Made by a program: the position numbers and the translations under genes. 64,000 nucleotides of DNA, from NCBI GenBank assembly GCA_000721375.1, contig JOGW01000013.1, forward strand, positions 164,450 through 228,449, in the 5' to 3' direction. Numbering within the stretch: the stretch's first letter is position 1; each line of letters begins with the position of its first letter. This DNA is from Streptomyces sp. NRRL B-3428 (GTDB lineage: Bacteria; Actinomycetota; Actinomycetes; Streptomycetales; Streptomycetaceae). Positions 44,504 through 53,500 of the stretch are shown piece after piece. The notes under the pieces are model-generated. The model made no database searches and was not told the origin of the DNA. It saw nothing but the letters and a program-made list of their open reading frames with translations.

Positions 44504-46159
44504 ATGAACATGCAGGGGCCCGCCAACGGCGGTGGGATCACGGTCCAGCGGGCGCTCGAACTGCCCGGCCTTCGCGGCGGTCTGCCCGAGGTCGTCGTCG
44601 GCGCGGAACGCCTGCAGCGCACGGTCCGCTGGGTGCACGCGGGCGAGGTGCCCAATATCGCCTCGCTGCTCAAGGGCGGCGAACTGCTCCTCACCACCGG
44701 GCTCGGCCTCGGTACGCGCCCGGCCGAGCAGCGCGCCTTCGTGCGCAAGCTGGCCGAGCGCCAGATCGCGGCGCTCGTCGTCGAACTCGGCCCGCGCTTC
44801 GCCCGGCTGCCCGCGGCCATCGTGGAGACCGCCCGCACGGCGGGACTCCCCCTCGTACAGCTGCACCGTGAGGTGCCGTTCGTGACGGTCACCGAAGAGG
44901 TGCACACCGAGATCGTCAACGGGCACTACGCACTGCTGCAGCAGGCCGAGGAGGTCCACCGGCGCTGCACACAGGCGCTGCTCGGCGGGGGCGGGGTGCC
45001 GCAGGTGCTCGCGATCCTGGCGGAGTTCACGGCCAACCCGGTGTTCCTGGAGACGGCCGACGGCCAGCTTCTGTACGGCGCCGGGTCGCCCGCCGCAGGT
45101 GTGGATCCGCTGCAGGTCTGGGAGGGCCTGCGGGGGCGGTCGCGGGAGTCCGGGCCGCCTTCGCACGCGGTCCTCGTGGACGTGCCGGGCGGCGGTGGCG
45201 GGCCGTTGCCTTCTTCGGGGTCGGTACGGGCCCGTATCGCACTGCTTCCGGTCAGTTCCCCGCTGCTGCCGGTGCACCGGATCGCGGCCGAACGTGCGGC
45301 GGGGATCCTCGCGGTGGTCCTGATGCAGGCCCGCCAGGAGGAGGAGCTGGCGGCGCGCGGACGCGGCGACTTCCTGACCGATCTCGCCGAAGGCCGTATC
45401 GCGGCCGAGAACGCTCCCGCGCAGGCCCGCGTCCTCGGCTTCAAGCCGGGCGAAGGACCGCTGCTTCCGGTGGTGATGCGGCTGGCGGACGACACGGTCG
45501 CCTTCGCGCCCGGCGGCGGCTGGGCGGTGCTCGCGCGCGCGGTCTCGGAGGAGCTCGCGGCCGTGGGGGTGCCGGTGCTCGTGGGCGTACGTCCTGTGGA
45601 AGGCCGTGTTCCGCTACTGCTCGGGCTCCGCTCTGAGTCCGAACGGACCGCCGTGGCCGACCGGGTGGCGGCCGCCCTGCGGGCCGGTGTGGAGCGCGCG
45701 GGAATGCGCTCGGCGGGCCGCGCACCGGTGGTCGTGGTCGGAGTCGCCGGCGGCTGGGTGGCCGCCTCTGCGGGCCTGCGGCACGCGTCCGAGACGGCTA
45801 CGGCGGCGCAAGGTCTGTCGGATCGCCCCTGGTACGACGCGCGCCGCCTCGACACCGAGCTGCTGCTGTGGCGGCTGCGCGACCACCCGGACCTGGCGGC
45901 GTTCGTGGAACGTGCGATCGGTCCGCTGCAGGAGCACGACGCCCGCTCGAAGGCACCGCTCCTGCCCACCCTGGAGACGTATCTGACCCATGCGGGCCGC
46001 AAGGCGGAGACGGCCCGCGAACTGCATCTGAACCGGCAGACGCTGTACAACCGCCTGGCGCGGATCGCGGAGCTTCTGGGGACGGATCTGGACGATCCGC
46101 AGACGGTGCTCGCGCTGAGTCTGGCGCTGCGTGCGCGGAGGCTGGTCAGCGCCGCCTGA
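44504..46159 (+). CDS. PucR-family transcriptional regulator
   Basis: A 551-residue DNA-binding regulator. The N-terminal PucR domain (GEVPNIASLLKGGELLLTTG, FVRKLAERQIAALVVELGPR) is followed by a GGDEF-like CdaR domain and the C-terminal HTH_30 (YLTHAGRKAETARELHLNRQ, TLYNRLARIAELLGTDLDDP). Family members control amine, purine or aromatic use. Its start is in a divergent 160-bp spacer to the amine permease, which it likely controls. The SD-like GAGG touches ATG 44504, so ATG 44510 is an equally good start. Confidence 0.92.
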   Translation: MNMQGPANGGGITVQRALELPGLRGGLPEVVVGAERLQRTVRWVHAGEVPNIASLLKGGELLLTTGLGLGTRPAEQRAFVRKLAERQIAALVVELGPRFARLPAAIVETARTAGLPLVQLHREVPFVTVTEEVHTEIVNGHYALLQQAEEVHRRCTQALLGGGGVPQVLAILAEFTANPVFLETADGQLLYGAGSPAAGVDPLQVWEGLRGRSRESGPPSHAVLVDVPGGGGGPLPSSGSVRARIALLPVSSPLLPVHRIAAERAAGILAVVLMQARQEEELAARGRGDFLTDLAEGRIAAENAPAQARVLGFKPGEGPLLPVVMRLADDTVAFAPGGGWAVLARAVSEELAAVGVPVLVGVRPVEGRVPLLLGLRSESERTAVADRVAAALRAGVERAGMRSAGRAPVVVVGVAGGWVAASAGLRHASETATAAQGLSDRPWYDARRLDTELLLWRLRDHPDLAAFVERAIGPLQEHDARSKAPLLPTLETYLTHAGRKAETARELHLNRQTLYNRLARIAELLGTDLDDPQTVLALSLALRARRLVSAA

Positions 46160-46196
46160 CGGGCTCCGGGCCGGCGCAGGGCAACCTCAAGCCGAC

Positions 46197-47336
46197 CTAG
46201 GGCGACGTCAACTCGTCGTAGACGCTGAGGATCTGCGCCACCGTCTCGTCCTCCGTCGGCCAACTCGCCGCCTGCGCAAGCCCTTCCGCCCGCAGCCACG
46301 CCCTGCGCCCCGGATCCGCGAGCAGCCGCTCGACCGCCCGCGCGAGGGCCCGCGCATCTGCGTACGGTACGAGTTCGGCGGCGTCGCCGACGAGTTCCGG
46401 CACTCCCCCGACATCCGTCGCCACCAGCGGTACGCCCGCGTGCAGCGCCTCGTGGGCGAGCACCGAGCGGGACTCCCAGCGGCTGGGCAGCAGCGCCACA
46501 TCGGCGGCGGTGAGGAGGTCGGGAACGTCGTCGCGGCGGCCGACGAGCCGGACCGGCAGCCCTTCGGCGTCGATACGGCGCTGCAGCGCGGCCCGTTCGG
46601 GACCTTCGCCGGCCACCACGAGCAGCGGCACCGGGTCGAGACGCAGCCAGGAGTAGGCGGCGTCCAGAAGCGTGTCGTACCCGCGATGCCGCTCCAGGGA
46701 GCCGACGGCGAGCAGCAACGGGCGGTCCACGGCGCCGAGTTCGGCCCGCGCCTTGTGCTTGAGCCGGTCGGGGTCGTCGTGGCCCGGCGCGAGTGGCCGC
46801 CGGGGTGCGGGGAACGCGATCGGCGCGAGCCGGGCGTCGCGCGCGCCCCGGCTGCGCGCCCGGTCGACCAGGTCGGAGGATGTGCCGAGCACCACGGCCG
46901 CGGCCTTCGCCGCCCGGCGCTCGATCAGCCGAAGGACATGGGCCCGCGCCCCGTCCGCGTGCGCCCGGGTGTGCCAGGTGACGACGAGCGGGGAGCGGCG
47001 CCCGTCGTGCGTGGCGCGGGCGAGCGAGGACCGTACGGCGGCGTGCAGTCCATGGGCGTGCACCAGGTCCGCCTCGGCGCACGCGGCGCGCAGTGCGGCC
47101 ACGGAGACCGGGTCGGTGCGCCTGGGCACCGGCACGAAGTGCACGCCCGCTTCGGTGAATCCGTACCGCTCGTCCAGCGCCGCGGGTGCGCACACCGTGA
47201 CCCGTACACCACGGGCCACCAGGCCGGCGGCAAGCGACCTGACGTGCACGGAGCTGCCGGCACTGCCGCCGCCGAGCACTTGCACGGTACGCAGCGGGGT
47301 CCTGCCCTGCGAAGGCTGGCTGCTCGGGTGGCTCAC
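46197..47336 (-). CDS. GT4-family glycosyltransferase
   Basis: A 379-residue GT-B enzyme. RTVQVLGGGSAGSSVHVRSL is the N-terminal glycine-rich loop, and the C-terminal domain has LLAVGSLERHRGYDTLLDAA and SRWESRSVLAHEALHAGVPL followed by VATDVGGVPELVGD, the donor-binding E-x7-E-type region. GTG 47336 gives the expected N-terminus; GGAG lies about 13 nt upstream. It follows recN on the minus strand. The acceptor is unknown. Confidence 0.88.
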   Translation of the reverse strand: MSHPSSQPSQGRTPLRTVQVLGGGSAGSSVHVRSLAAGLVARGVRVTVCAPAALDERYGFTEAGVHFVPVPRRTDPVSVAALRAACAEADLVHAHGLHAAVRSSLARATHDGRRSPLVVTWHTRAHADGARAHVLRLIERRAAKAAAVVLGTSSDLVDRARSRGARDARLAPIAFPAPRRPLAPGHDDPDRLKHKARAELGAVDRPLLLAVGSLERHRGYDTLLDAAYSWLRLDPVPLLVVAGEGPERAALQRRIDAEGLPVRLVGRRDDVPDLLTAADVALLPSRWESRSVLAHEALHAGVPLVATDVGGVPELVGDAAELVPYADARALARAVERLLADPGRRAWLRAEGLAQAASWPTEDETVAQILSVYDELTSP

Positions 47337-47542
47337 TCGCCTTGCACTCCTGAATCGGCGTGGACGGCCCGGCAGTTGGGCCGGCGGGCGCGGTCCTGAA
47401 CGGTCACAGCCCGCTGGAGCCTGTTCCTGGCTCCAGCGCCAAGGATGCCAGTCCGTACGCACGTTCCGGCACCGCCGAACGGTACGACCTGTGGCGCCGA
47501 CGGCAAGCGGAATGCGCGGACCACCCACATGGGTGAGCGGCA

Positions 47543-47559
47543 GCCTCCCACCGGGAGGC
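47543..47559 (-). terminator. Hairpin after recN
   Basis: A 7-bp stem GCCTCCC/GGGAGGC with a 3-nt loop lies about 30 nt after the recN stop on the minus strand. A second small dyad CACCCACATGGGTG is next to it. Confidence 0.5.
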
Positions 47560-47586
47560 CCCCGGTGTCAGCCCCCGTCCGTGACC

Positions 47587-49317
47587 TCAGCCCTCGACGC
47601 GCGCCGCCGCGAGCAGCTCCTCCGCATGTGCGCGGGCCGTCTCGGAGTCCTCCTGGCCCGCGAGCATGCGCGACAACTCCCGGATCCGGTCCTCGCCTTC
47701 GAGCACCTTCACACCGGAGCGCGTGACGGTGCCGTCGTTGGTCTTCTCGACCAGGAGCTGCCGGTCGGCGAACGCCGCGACCTGCGGCAGATGCGTGACG
47801 ACCACGACCTGCGCGGAACGGGCGAGCCGTGCGAGCCGGCGCCCGACCTCGACGGCCGCCTTGCCGCCGACGCCCGCGTCCACCTCGTCGAAGAGATAGG
47901 TCGGTACGGGGTCGGAGCCCGCGAACACGACCTCGACCGCGAGCATCACGCGCGAGAGCTCACCGCCGGACGCGCCCTTGGCGATGGGCCGCGGCGGGGC
48001 GCCCGGGTGCGGGGCGAGCAGCAGCTCGACCTCGTCGACACCGGCCGAGGTGTACGCGACCGGGCGGCCGCCGACCTCGATGCCGTTGGCGTCCTCGGTC
48101 TGCCCGACGGCGATCGTGACGCGCGCGTGCGGCATCGCGAGCGAGGCCAGTTCGGCGGTGACGGCGGCGGCGAAGCGCTCGGCGGCCTCGCCGCGGGCGT
48201 CGGTCAACGCCTGCGCCAGACCGGACAGTTCACCGTGCAGGGCGTCGCGTTCGGCGGTCAGCTCACCGATCCGGTCGTCGTCGCCGTCGAGTTCACCGAG
48301 CCGGGTGGCACTGGTCTCGGCCCAGGCGAGGACACCGTCGATGTTCTCGCCGTACTTCCGCGTCAGCTGGGTAAGCGCCGCCCGCCGCTCCTCCACGGCG
48401 GCGAGCCGCAGCGGATCGGCATCGAGATCGTCGGCGTAACCGGCCAACTCCCCCGCCACATCGGCGAGCAGGATCCCGATCTCACCGAGCCGCTCGGCAA
48501 GACCGGCCAGCGCGGGATCATGCGAGCGTACGGCGTCGAGGGCGCGCTGGGCGCCGCCGACGAGCATCCCTGCGTCGACACCCTCGGGGTCCTCGGGGTT
48601 GCCGGCGAGCGCGCCGTGCGCGGCGGTCGCGGCGGAGGCCAACGCCTCGGCGTGACCGAGCCGCTCGGCCTCGGCGGCCAGTTCCACGTCCTCTCCGGGA
48701 CGCGGTTCGACGGCCGCGATCTCGTCGAGCCCGAAGCGCAGCAGATCGGCTTCCTGCGCACGCTCGCGCGCCCGCGTGGTGATCTCGTCGAGCTCCTGGC
48801 TGACGGCGCGGAATCGCTTGTACGCGGCCGTGTACTTGGCGAGCGGTACGGCTACCGCGTCCCCCGCGTACCGGTCGAGCGCCTGCCGCTGCCGGGCCGG
48901 CTTCAGGAGGCCCTGCTGGTCGGTCTGCCCGTGCACGGCCACGAGGTCCTCGGCGAGCTCACCCAGCAGCCCCACGGGCACGCTGCGGCCGCCCAGATGC
49001 GCCCGCGACCGGCCCTCCGCGGAAACGGTACGGCTGATCAGCAGCGCACCGTCGTCCAGTTCGGCCCCGGCCTCCTCGGCACGCATCATCGCCGAGGCGT
49101 CGGCGGGCACCCTGATCCGGCCCTCCACGACGGCGTTCTTGGCGCCGATCCGTACGAGGGCGGGGTCGGCGCGACCGCCGAGCAGCAGCCCAAGACTGGT
49201 GACGACCATGGTCTTGCCCGCGCCGGTCTCACCGGTGACCGCGGTGAATCCGGGCGACAGCTCGACCACCGCGTCGTCGATGACTCCGAGCGACCGTATC
49301 CGCATCTCCTCCAACAC
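47587..49317 (-). CDS. recN: DNA repair protein RecN
   Basis: An SMC-like ATPase that acts early in double-strand-break repair. The head is split: Walker A GFTAVTGETGAGKTMVVTSL at the N-terminus and the signature and Walker B (GASGGELSRVMLAVEVVFAG, TYLFDEVDAGVGGKAAVEVG) at the C-terminus, with a coiled-coil middle. GTG 49317 is preferred because AAGGT lies 7 nt upstream; GTG 49323 is two codons longer. It lies in the tlyA-nadK-recN order conserved in actinobacteria. Confidence 0.96.
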   Translation of the reverse strand: MLEEMRIRSLGVIDDAVVELSPGFTAVTGETGAGKTMVVTSLGLLLGGRADPALVRIGAKNAVVEGRIRVPADASAMMRAEEAGAELDDGALLISRTVSAEGRSRAHLGGRSVPVGLLGELAEDLVAVHGQTDQQGLLKPARQRQALDRYAGDAVAVPLAKYTAAYKRFRAVSQELDEITTRARERAQEADLLRFGLDEIAAVEPRPGEDVELAAEAERLGHAEALASAATAAHGALAGNPEDPEGVDAGMLVGGAQRALDAVRSHDPALAGLAERLGEIGILLADVAGELAGYADDLDADPLRLAAVEERRAALTQLTRKYGENIDGVLAWAETSATRLGELDGDDDRIGELTAERDALHGELSGLAQALTDARGEAAERFAAAVTAELASLAMPHARVTIAVGQTEDANGIEVGGRPVAYTSAGVDEVELLLAPHPGAPPRPIAKGASGGELSRVMLAVEVVFAGSDPVPTYLFDEVDAGVGGKAAVEVGRRLARLARSAQVVVVTHLPQVAAFADRQLLVEKTNDGTVTRSGVKVLEGEDRIRELSRMLAGQEDSETARAHAEELLAAARVEG

Positions 49318-49544
49318 GGACACGACCTTACGAGGTCTTGGGGCCGGTGTGCGACGGACCCCGGCTCTGGAGAGCGAACCAGCAGCTGACGGAGGTGGGT
49401 CGGGGCGCCCGAGTCACTCGCGGGAGTGGCGGACTCAGGAGGGGCACCTGGGGACAACCCCCGCAATCCACTGAGGTCAGCCGCCCGTGCGCCCTCTGGA
49501 TGGCCTCATTTCCCGGACCCCGCCTGCGCACCACCCTGGAGATC

Positions 49545-50894
49545 ATGCGAACCGGACTGGCACTGGCGGCACTGCGGGCCCATAGGCCCGCCTTCTTCGG
49601 CACGGCTGCGGCGGCGCTGTTCGCCGCGAGTGTGGTGAGTGCGGCGACCTCAGTACTCATCTCCACGAACAGCGGCGCTCTTTCGCCTGCGGCCCGGCAG
49701 CAGATCTCTGCGAACGGCGTCGGTGAGATGGCCGCGATCATGCTGCTCGGCTCGGTCTACATGTCGATCTTCGTGGTGGCCTCGACGATGGGCACCGCCG
49801 TGACCCAACAGCACCGCGAACTGGCGCTCGTCCGGGCGGTCGGCGCCCGCCCGCGCCAGGTACGGCGTGCGGTGGCCGGCCAGGCGCTCGCCGCCGCGCT
49901 GCCGGGCTCGCTGGCCGGTTTCGGGCTCGGCGCGCTGCTCGGGCAGCTGTGGTTCGACGCGATGGTCACGCACGGCCTGGTGCCGTCCGAGGTGCCCTTC
50001 GCCGTGAGCTGGCTCGCGCTGCCCGTCTGCATGGCCGTCACGGTGGTGACCTCGTTGCTGGCCGGGGTGCTCTGTTCCCTGCGGTTCTCGCTGCTGCGCC
50101 CGGCGAGCGCCCTGGCCGAGGCCGAGGCGGGCCGCCGCCGGCTGGGTGTGCTGCGGGCCCCGCTGGGGCTGCTCGCGCTGGGCGGCGGCTGTGCGGTCGC
50201 GGCGCTCCTGGCCGAGCAGCCCGCCGACGAGGCCGGACAGGGGGCGTTTCTCGTCCTGCTCCTGTTCTGCATCGGGATGGGGCTGCTCGGTCCGCGGCTC
50301 ATCGGGCCCGCGGCCTGGCTGGTCTCGGCGCTCATCGGGCGGCTCGGCCCTTCGGCCCGGCTCGCGATGCTCAACGTCCGCTCGCAGCCACGGCGGTTCG
50401 CCGCCGCCGTCGTGCCGCTCGTCCTGGTCGTCGGCTTCGGCCTGACCAAGATCGCCATGCATACGACGGCGCGGCACCACACCGGCTCCGCGGGCGAGAC
50501 CGGCGAGGTCTGGCTCGACTACATCGGCACGTCCCTGTACGCGGGGTTCGCCGCCATCGCCGCGGCGAACACGCTGGCCATGATCTCGTTCGAGCGCGGC
50601 CGCGACCTCGCCCTGCTCAGGATCGTCGGCACCCAGCGCGCCCAGATCCGCGTGATGGCGCTGTGGGAGGCGGCGGTGGTGTCCCTGACCGCACTGCTCC
50701 TCGGTGGCGTCACCGCGCTGGTCACGCTCGCGCCGATCCTGTCGACGGCCTTCGGTTCGGCACTGCCGTATCTGCCGTGGCAACTGCCGACGGGGCTGGC
50801 GGCCGCCACCTTCCTCCTGACGGCGGGCGCGACCGGGCTCCCGGTCCGTGCGGTACTGCGGCGGCGCGCGATCACCGTGGTCAGGACGGCCTGA
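49545..50894 (+). CDS. FtsX-like permease without an adjacent ATPase
   Basis: A 449-residue membrane protein made of two FtsX-type four-helix units: the first with FVVASTMGTAVTQQHRELAL, VRAVGARPRQVRRAVAGQAL and the second with ANTLAMISFERGRDLALLRI, VGTQRAQIRVMALWEAAVVS. Both keep the REL/RxVGxxxxQ-type cytoplasmic motif of MacB/LolC-like transporters. The usual extracellular domains are short and the protein is half the normal length. No ATPase gene is next to it, so it may pair with a distant one. ATG 49545 has GGAG 5 nt upstream. Confidence 0.85.
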   Translation: MRTGLALAALRAHRPAFFGTAAAALFAASVVSAATSVLISTNSGALSPAARQQISANGVGEMAAIMLLGSVYMSIFVVASTMGTAVTQQHRELALVRAVGARPRQVRRAVAGQALAAALPGSLAGFGLGALLGQLWFDAMVTHGLVPSEVPFAVSWLALPVCMAVTVVTSLLAGVLCSLRFSLLRPASALAEAEAGRRRLGVLRAPLGLLALGGGCAVAALLAEQPADEAGQGAFLVLLLFCIGMGLLGPRLIGPAAWLVSALIGRLGPSARLAMLNVRSQPRRFAAAVVPLVLVVGFGLTKIAMHTTARHHTGSAGETGEVWLDYIGTSLYAGFAAIAAANTLAMISFERGRDLALLRIVGTQRAQIRVMALWEAAVVSLTALLLGGVTALVTLAPILSTAFGSALPYLPWQLPTGLAAATFLLTAGATGLPVRAVLRRRAITVVRTA

Positions 50895-50927
50895 GCGGGC
50901 CACGCGCCGCAACCGGCGGGCGCCCCG

Positions 50928-51860
50928 CTACTGCGGCGCCCCCCGCCACCCCGAAACCGGCAGCGCGAACTTCGCGACCAGCCGGTCCGTGAACGACGCG
51001 TGGTGCAGGCGAGCCAGCCGTACGGGCACCTCACCCCGGCGGACCTCCACCCGCGCACCCTCGGGCAGTTCGAGCGTCCGGCGCCCGTCGCACCACAGCA
51101 CCCCGTTCGGAGTGTCCGGCTGGACCTCGACAGCGAGCACCGACGTAGGCGAGGTGACCAGCGGCTTGGCGAACAGGGCGTGCGCGCTGATCGGCACCAT
51201 CAGCAGCGCCTCGACCTCGGGCCACACCACAGGCCCACCCGCCGAGAACGCGTACGCCGTCGACCCCGTCGGCGTCGCACACACGATCCCGTCGCAGCCG
51301 AACCCGCTGACCGGCCGCCCGTCGATCTCCAGGACGACCTCGAGCATCCGCTCCGGCGACACCTTCTGCACGGCGGCCTCGTTCAGCGCCCAGTCCGTGT
51401 GCACGACCCTGCCGTTGCGACGGACACGGACGTCGAGCGTCATCCGCTCCTCGACCTCGTACTCCCGTGTGACCACCCGGTCGACGACCTTGTCCAGATC
51501 GTCCCGCTCGGCCTCCGCGAGGAACCCGACACGGCCGAGGTTCACGCCGAGCATCGGCACCCCGGAGGCGCGAGCGAACTCGGCGCCGCGCAGCAGCGTC
51601 CCGTCCCCGCCGAGGACGATCAGCAGCTCACAGCCGTCGAGCGCCTCGGGCGTGGCCTCCGGGATCAGCTCGACCGCGGGCGGCAGCGGCAGGTCCGCGG
51701 CCTCCTGCGCCAGTACCCGCACCCCGAGACCGCTGCGGAGCAGTCCCTGGACGACGAGTTCGGCACTGCGGATGGCGGCCGGCCGCCCGGTGTGCGCGAG
51801 CAGGAAAACCGTGCGCTCCGCCGCCGTCCCGACAGTCCGGCCGTCCGTTTGACTCGTCAA
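50928..51860 (-). CDS. nadK: NAD kinase
   Basis: Phosphorylates NAD to NADP. The GGDGT motif is ELLIVLGGDGTLLRGAEFAR, then LGVNLGRVGFLAE and DWALNEAAVQK (NE motif) and DGIVCATPTGSTAYAFSAGG, all diagnostic. The TTG start at 51860 overlaps the tlyA stop (TTGA), with GGAGGG 6 nt upstream, which decides the start. 310 residues. Confidence 0.96.
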   Translation of the reverse strand: MTSQTDGRTVGTAAERTVFLLAHTGRPAAIRSAELVVQGLLRSGLGVRVLAQEAADLPLPPAVELIPEATPEALDGCELLIVLGGDGTLLRGAEFARASGVPMLGVNLGRVGFLAEAERDDLDKVVDRVVTREYEVEERMTLDVRVRRNGRVVHTDWALNEAAVQKVSPERMLEVVLEIDGRPVSGFGCDGIVCATPTGSTAYAFSAGGPVVWPEVEALLMVPISAHALFAKPLVTSPTSVLAVEVQPDTPNGVLWCDGRRTLELPEGARVEVRRGEVPVRLARLHHASFTDRLVAKFALPVSGWRGAPQ

Positions 51861-52672
51861 CTGGGTCCCTCCGCCACCGCTCGTTCCACATCGGCCGGGT
51901 CCAGTTCGGCTGCACCGGCCTTGAGCCACAGAAAGTACTCGACGTTTCCGGACGGTCCGGGCAGCGGGCTGGCCGTCACGCCCTGTACGCCGTACCCGAG
52001 TTGCCAGGCCTGGCCCGCGACCGTGCGTACGGTCTCGGCGCGCAGCTCGGGGCTGCGCACCACGCCGCCGCTGCCGAGCCGCTCCTTGCCGATCTCGAAC
52101 TGCGGCTTGACCATCAGGACCAGATCGGCGCCCGGCGCGCAGACCCCGACCAGGGCCGGCAGCACAAGCCCCAGCGGGATGAAGGACAGATCGCCCACGA
52201 CCAGGTCGACCGGTTCACCGTCGAGCACTTCGAGCGTCAACTCCCGTACGTTCGTACGGTCCTTGACGGTGACCCGCTCATCGCTCTGCAGCGACCAGGC
52301 GAGCTGCCCGTAGCCCACGTCCACGGCCACCACACGGGCCGCTCCCGTGCGCAGCAGCACATCGGTGAAGCCGCCGGTGGAGGCGCCGGCGTCGAGGGCA
52401 CGACGGCCCTTGACGACGAGCCCCTGCGGTACGAACGCCTCGAAGGCGCCCGTCAGTTTGTGCCCGCCGCGCGAGACGTACTCGGGGTCGCTGTCGTCGA
52501 CGGCCACCACGATGGCCGCGGCGGTCTCCACCTGGGTGGCGGGCTTGGTCGCGACATTGCGGCCGACGGTGACGCGGCCCGCGGCGATCAGCTGGCTGGC
52601 GTGCTCGCGCGAGCGGGCCAGCTTGCGGCGGACGAGTTCGGCGTCGAGGCGGCGGCGTGCCACTCCTGCCAC
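51857..52672 (-). CDS. tlyA: TlyA-family rRNA 2'-O-methyltransferase
   Basis: Methylates rRNA riboses (in mycobacteria C1409 of 16S and C1920 of 23S), which is needed for capreomycin binding. An N-terminal S4 domain (RRRLDAELVRRKLARSREHA) is followed by an FtsJ-type Rossmann fold (RALDAGASTGGFTDVLLRTG, VVAVDVGYGQLAWSLQ). KPQFEIGK is near the catalytic Lys. 271 residues. GTG start with AGGAG upstream. Confidence 0.95.
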   Translation of the reverse strand: MAGVARRRLDAELVRRKLARSREHASQLIAAGRVTVGRNVATKPATQVETAAAIVVAVDDSDPEYVSRGGHKLTGAFEAFVPQGLVVKGRRALDAGASTGGFTDVLLRTGAARVVAVDVGYGQLAWSLQSDERVTVKDRTNVRELTLEVLDGEPVDLVVGDLSFIPLGLVLPALVGVCAPGADLVLMVKPQFEIGKERLGSGGVVRSPELRAETVRTVAGQAWQLGYGVQGVTASPLPGPSGNVEYFLWLKAGAAELDPADVERAVAEGPS

Positions 52673-52679
52673 GTTCGGT

Positions 52680-53021
52680 TCAGCTCCTGTGGTCGTACGG
52701 TCGTGCCGGGGCGCCGCCGGGTACGGGCGGGCCCTGCCGGGCGTCCAGCGCGGTCAAGGTGTCGCGCAGCCCGGCGTGCACATCCTCGTACACCTCGATG
52801 TGCCCGTCGGTGGCGAGGTGGTCCACATCGGCCAGACGCTCCAGCTTGGCGTCCACCTCGGCATGCCCGGTGGCAGCCCGCTGGACGGCGAGCGGACGGG
52901 GGTCGTCGGGGTCGGGGGCGGTCTCCTCGTACGGGGCCTGCTCGTGCGGGACCGGTTCGTGCGGGACCTGTTCGTCCTCCGAGGGGACCTCGCTCGCGGG
53001 TCCCGGCATCGGGTAGCTCAT
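52680..53021 (-). CDS. Small acidic hypothetical protein upstream of tlyA
   Basis: A 113-residue protein rich in Glu, Pro and Asp at the N-terminus (EQVPHEPVPHEQAPYEETAP) with a possibly helical C-terminal part (VDAKLERLADVDHLATDGHI, EVYEDVHAGLRDTLTALDAR). It ends 7 nt before tlyA. In mycobacteria a short protein occupies the same position; no function is known. Confidence 0.7.
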   Translation of the reverse strand: MSYPMPGPASEVPSEDEQVPHEPVPHEQAPYEETAPDPDDPRPLAVQRAATGHAEVDAKLERLADVDHLATDGHIEVYEDVHAGLRDTLTALDARQGPPVPGGAPARPYDHRS

Positions 53022-53087
53022 GCCATGACGCTACCGCGAAGCCCAGGCAGGAGTCCTGGGACCACCTCTGGGGTACCGTCGATCACG

Positions 53088-53435
53088 ATGGCGACGATCG
53101 AAGAGTGCCGCAGCGCGCTCGACAAACTCAGCGACAATCTGGCCTCCGCCGACGGCGACGTCCGCAGTGCGGCCGCGCTCGACCGTTCGCTCAGCTGCCA
53201 CATCAAGGACCTGGACGTCACCTTCACCGGGCGCCTCAAGGACGGCCGGATCGAGGTGCGCGACACCCATGAGGGCGCCCCGCGCGAGAAGGCGCAGATC
53301 CGCCTCGTGATGACCGGCGACGATCTGGTCGCGATGGTGAACGGCGAACTCAACTTCGCGAAGGCCTGGGCCGCCGGCCGCGTCAAACTGGAGGCGGGCT
53401 TCCGCGACCTCCTCCAGCTGCGGAAACTCCTCTGA
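53088..53435 (+). CDS. SCP2 sterol-binding-like domain protein
   Basis: A 115-residue protein matching the SCP2 fold: ATIEECRSALDKLSDNLASA, IKDLDVTFTGRLKDGRIEVR and MVNGELNFAKAWAAGRVKLE with the typical N-x2-KA-x3-G. Such small stand-alone proteins are thought to bind hydrophobic ligands; the ligand is unknown. It is divergent from the tlyA unit. Confidence 0.82.
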   Translation: MATIEECRSALDKLSDNLASADGDVRSAAALDRSLSCHIKDLDVTFTGRLKDGRIEVRDTHEGAPREKAQIRLVMTGDDLVAMVNGELNFAKAWAAGRVKLEAGFRDLLQLRKLL

Positions 53436-53500
53436 GCCACAACCCCGGAAACCCCTCTGAGCCCCAGCCCCGAAAGCCCTCCTGAGCCACAGCCCTCTAG
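53429..53500. repeat. Three tandem 24-bp units spanning two convergent stop codons
   Basis: Units at 53429-53452, 53453-53476 and 53477-53500 share CCTCTGAGCC and CAGCCCC-like cores. Unit 1 holds the SCP2 stop codon and unit 3 the stop of the convergent ATPase gene. Confidence 0.7.

Noticed and set aside
46672..49389. A plus-strand reading frame of about 900 codons opposite recN and the glycosyltransferase
   Set aside because: No recognisable domains; recN and the glycosyltransferase on the other strand explain the region.
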